64,000 nucleotides of DNA from JABLTI01 sp035528035 (GTDB lineage Archaea > Asgardarchaeota > Heimdallarchaeia > JABLTI01). A program made the translations under genes and the position numbers. The notes below the pieces were generated by a model that had not been told where the DNA came from, ran no database searches, and saw nothing but the letters and a program-made list of their open reading frames with translations. The DNA lies in assembly GCA_035528035.1 (NCBI GenBank), contig DATKZI010000053.1:20301-84300 (forward strand), written 5' to 3'. Shown one piece after another: positions 61,620 to 64,000 of this stretch (its first letter is position 1; every line of letters begins with the position of its first letter).

Positions 61620-61865
61620 ATGTCAAATGAAAAAGAAGTAATTGCTGAAGAGCATGATTTTATAGGACTGCCTTGCTCAGAAATTCGTTTGGAACTAAAT
61701 CCAATTATTAAACGAATGAAAATTGGTCAAATACTTAAATTTACTACAGATGTACCTGATGCAATAACTAGTGTAATGAAATGGTGTCGTATGCATCAAC
61801 AAGAATTATTCTTGTCAGAGTTAAAGGGTAACATATCTACTATTTATATAAAAAGAATGAAATAA
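61620..61865 (+). CDS. TusA-like sulfur-carrier family protein
   Basis: An 81-residue small protein with the TusA/SirA beta-alpha-beta layout: DFIGLPCSEIRLELNPIIKRMKIGQILKF, then TDVPDAITSVMKWCRMHQQELF. The usual Cys-Pro pair appears reversed as Pro-Cys (residue about 19), and the sulfur-carrying Cys is kept. It is 4 bases upstream of the pterin synthase gene, suggesting co-expression. The role (sulfur transfer or otherwise) is unknown. Confidence 0.7.
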   Translation: MSNEKEVIAEEHDFIGLPCSEIRLELNPIIKRMKIGQILKFTTDVPDAITSVMKWCRMHQQELFLSELKGNISTIYIKRMK

Positions 61866-61869
61866 ATCA

Positions 61870-62367
61870 ATGGATGAAGAAAACATGACCTATCGTTTAA
61901 TTCAAGGAAATTTAAGTTTCAAATTTGCTGCAGCTCATTTTGTACTTGGAGAAACAGGTTGTGAACGCTTACATGGTCACAATTATCTAGTTGAAGTTCA
62001 GATTTTTGGAGAGCAAAATCCCGATAAAGATCTTGTTATTGATTTTCTTGAGCTCAAGCCTTTTGTGAATCAATTTATAGAGGAATTTGACCATAAAATT
62101 CTTCTTCCAACTGAAAATCCAAATTTACATATCAAGGAAGAAAACAATGAGCTTTTGATAAACTTTGAACCTAAAAATAAGCATTATATTTTTCCCAAAA
62201 GTGATGTATGTTTAATTCAAATAAAAAACACTACTGTTGAGGAATTTGCTCGTTTATTTTCATTAAAACTTCAAAGTTTGTTTGATAACTATTCCAATAT
62301 AAGCGCTATTGAAGTTGGTGTTTTTGAATATAAAGGTCAAGGATGTTGGAAAAGAATAACACGCTAA
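61870..62367 (+). CDS. 6-pyruvoyl-tetrahydropterin synthase/QueD family protein
   Basis: A 165-residue PTPS-family enzyme. The zinc ligands are His in AAHF and the two in LHGHNY (about residues 33-38), with the catalytic Cys in GCERLHGH. It may act in pterin synthesis for H4MPT or in queuosine/archaeosine synthesis. The convergent mptE gene (stops overlap by 4 bases) and the TusA-like gene upstream support pterin synthesis, but QueD-type activity cannot be excluded. Confidence 0.88.
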   Translation: MDEENMTYRLIQGNLSFKFAAAHFVLGETGCERLHGHNYLVEVQIFGEQNPDKDLVIDFLELKPFVNQFIEEFDHKILLPTENPNLHIKEENNELLINFEPKNKHYIFPKSDVCLIQIKNTTVEEFARLFSLKLQSLFDNYSNISAIEVGVFEYKGQGCWKRITR

Positions 62368-63173
62368 TTATTATTAATAATTTCTAATAATTCCTCAACA
62401 CTTAAATGATTCCAATTATCAATTTGTTCGCCTTTTAAAGTTGCATTATAAAAAGAGATATTTGGAAAACTGAATGGTAATTTTGTTAACAACTCTTTAG
62501 CTATTGAGAATTTTGCTAATTTTCTTTTAGGCGCTTGGAAATCTTTCTTTTGGAGATCTGGTTTTGAATATTTCCCTACAATTGAGCCAAAATCGAAGGC
62601 TAAAAGAATAATAGATTTTGCGCCAAAATTAGCTGCTAAATGAGCTGCTCGATCACCATCTGTAAAACCGCCAAAATTTTTCACTTTGCAATTAGATTTA
62701 CCTTGTGTTGATCCTATAACACCAAGTTGCGAAAGTAACTCAGTAGCTAATTTAAGTTTAGGAAGATTATCTCCATGAGAATGAATAACGACATTACAGT
62801 TTGATTTGAGACTATCTCTTATAGAAGATAAACTACCATCAAGATCAGTAACAACAACATCTACTAGAAGATTATTTTCAAGCAATGCCTTCAAAGCACC
62901 ATCAGCAGCTATAATAGCTAATTTTTCCCTTTTGGCAGAAATAAAAGATGAAATTTCAGCAATGGTTTCTGGTAGAGATGGTCCAGCACCAAAGATTAAT
63001 GCTATTTTATTTTCTAACCTGTTTCTAAGCACCTTAGTAGAAATACGTATTTTTAACCAACTCAAATGCTTTGATAAATATCGTGTAACTAGATTGTCTG
63101 TTTTTGGGTCAATAGCTAATTTAGTACAAATTTGAGTATAATCCTCATTGCTAAGTGGAAGGTATTTCTTCAT
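62364..63173 (-). CDS. mptE: 6-hydroxymethyl-7,8-dihydropterin pyrophosphokinase (MptE)
   Basis: A 269-residue protein of the archaeal MptE (DUF115-related) family that activates hydroxymethyl-dihydropterin for H4MPT synthesis. The nucleotide-binding ALIFGAGPSLPE, AADGALKALLE, VVTDLDGS (metal-binding acids) and GGFTDGDRAAHLA are characteristic. It is convergent with the PTPS gene. Together with mfnD/E/F and cofD it shows that the host makes all three methanogenic-type C1/hydride cofactors. Confidence 0.9.
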   Translation of the reverse strand: MKKYLPLSNEDYTQICTKLAIDPKTDNLVTRYLSKHLSWLKIRISTKVLRNRLENKIALIFGAGPSLPETIAEISSFISAKREKLAIIAADGALKALLENNLLVDVVVTDLDGSLSSIRDSLKSNCNVVIHSHGDNLPKLKLATELLSQLGVIGSTQGKSNCKVKNFGGFTDGDRAAHLAANFGAKSIILLAFDFGSIVGKYSKPDLQKKDFQAPKRKLAKFSIAKELLTKLPFSFPNISFYNATLKGEQIDNWNHLSVEELLEIINNN

Positions 63174-63282
63174 TTATCTGCTATCCTTTACTTTTATCAT
63201 TTGAACTTTATTAATAAATGATATTAGCTAGTTTTAATAAATAAATATGGGCATTGTAGATTAGTATGTAGGAATTAGAATC

Positions 63283-63918
63283 ATGTCAGAAAAAAGTCAT
63301 CAAATGGATAATAATACCATCTATGAAACAATAATCACAACCTACAATGAAGATCAAACAGTTAATGCTGCTGTTATGGGAATATCATTAACACTTTCTG
63401 GTGAATGGGTAATTAAACCATTTAGAGGAACTGACACACAAAAAAACATACAAAGAAATAACGAATGCGTGGTTAATTTTACTCTTAATCCAGAGATATT
63501 TGTACTATGTGCTTTGTTCCAAGAAGAATTAACTGATGATTTATTTCTCTCATCTCCTCATGTTCATGCACCTATTTTAAAAGAATGTATAAAAGATCAT
63601 GAAGCCTTGAAAGTAGTTTCAATTGATGAAAAAACTGATCCTCTTAAAGTGATATACTATTGTAGACAGGTTTATAGCATGGATGTAACCGATAAACCAG
63701 AAATATTTACTAGAGCTTTTTCATCATTAATCGAGATATTAATTCACACAACTCGAATATTAGCTTTTAAAAATCAACCGGAAAAAGCAGAAGAGATTAA
63801 ACAACTAAAAGAACTTATTAAACATCATTCAAACATAATAACTAAAGTTACACAAAACGATAGTTACTATCGAAAATTGCTTGATAAAGTTATTAATAAA
63901 ATAGAATCAGAAGAGTGA
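63283..63918 (+). CDS. DUF447-family flavin-reductase-like protein
   Basis: A 211-residue protein of the DUF447 family, a split-barrel, FMN-reductase-like fold. It starts with IYETIITTYNEDQTVNAAVMGISL and has IKPFRGTDTQKNI and ECVVNFTLNP. In archaea and methylotrophs this family accompanies methanofuran/H4MPT genes. It may bind flavin or pterin; the activity is unknown. A C-terminal helical domain (about residues 150-211) is rich in Lys and Glu. Confidence 0.82.
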   Translation: MSEKSHQMDNNTIYETIITTYNEDQTVNAAVMGISLTLSGEWVIKPFRGTDTQKNIQRNNECVVNFTLNPEIFVLCALFQEELTDDLFLSSPHVHAPILKECIKDHEALKVVSIDEKTDPLKVIYYCRQVYSMDVTDKPEIFTRAFSSLIEILIHTTRILAFKNQPEKAEEIKQLKELIKHHSNIITKVTQNDSYYRKLLDKVINKIESEE

Positions 63919-63947
63919 ATATTAAAAAATATTTTAATGTGATTTGT

Positions 63948-64000
63948 ATGGAGAAAATAATTTCTACACCTATTGAAGGATTCTTCATACATTCGAAAGA
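63948..64000 (+). CDS. Start of an unidentified gene (partial)
   Basis: An ATG at 63948 opens a frame that runs to the window edge (MEKIISTPIEGFFIHSK...). Only 17 residues are visible, too few to name. It lies 29 bases after the DUF447 stop on the same strand, so it may belong to the same C1-carrier gene set. Confidence 0.4.
   Translation, partial: MEKIISTPIEGFFIHSK

Overview
The window looks like chromosomal DNA from a low-GC archaeon, most likely an Asgard archaeon. I cannot place it more precisely without phylogeny. Archaeal markers seen directly are methanofuran, tetrahydromethanopterin (H4MPT) and F420 biosynthesis genes, archaeal-type PurS/PurQ/PurL, TATA-like promoters, and a tRNA interrupted by a bulge-helix-bulge-like intron. 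Asgard-type markers are a Ras-like GTPase with the DTAGQERF signature, a longin/roadblock-like protein, two RING-like zinc proteins and a secreted caspase-like peptidase.

Layout. 1-13.5 kb (all minus strand): a large membrane protein cut by the window edge, then purE, a PfkB kinase, an MFS carrier, a HAD protein, purD, purF, purL, purQ, purS and a LarA-like nickel enzyme. 13.7-18.7 kb: a Rieske ferredoxin and a tandemly duplicated two-gene module (anchored secreted protein plus membrane-spanning winged-helix regulator). 18.8-25.6 kb: esterase, purM, a HisA-like protein of the C1-carrier gene set, FIST protein, lipid kinase, longin-like protein, an HD-like protein and tRNA-Val. 25.6-27 kb: a decayed GNAT gene, a small membrane protein and a broken copy of a tRNA 3' end. 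27-32 kb: secreted caspase-like protease, YcaO, a NikM/CbiM nickel permease and NikR with candidate operators, and tRNA-Ala with a T-loop intron. 32-47 kb: membrane-anchored esterase, a tandem GNAT protein, nitroreductases, the RING-like pair, tRNA-Gly, the GTPase, a radical SAM/SPASM enzyme with no ordinary start codon, and cofD. 47-50 kb: an orphan solute-binding protein that looks circularly permuted, tRNA-Glu and small proteins. 50-54 kb: a KaiC-like ATPase and a methanofuran operon (mfnD-mfnF-mfnE). 54-56 kb: a lone TnpB transposon gene, an AbrB-like protein and an unclassified structured RNA-like element. 56-61.4 kb: two secreted paralogues and an FtsX/MacB-like ABC system with two ATPases. 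61.6-64 kb: pterin genes (TusA-like, PTPS, MptE), DUF447 and the start of another gene.

Taken together, the metabolic genes serve purine synthesis and the C1 carriers methanofuran, H4MPT and F420, as expected for a Wood-Ljungdahl-type C1 pathway. No methyl-coenzyme M reductase genes are present here. Nickel uptake (NikM/NikR) fits with a nickel-pincer LarA-type enzyme. The less ordinary content is the surface-signalling modules, the RING-like pair, the permuted binding protein, the exporter island, and several RNA or DNA structures that no annotated gene explains.
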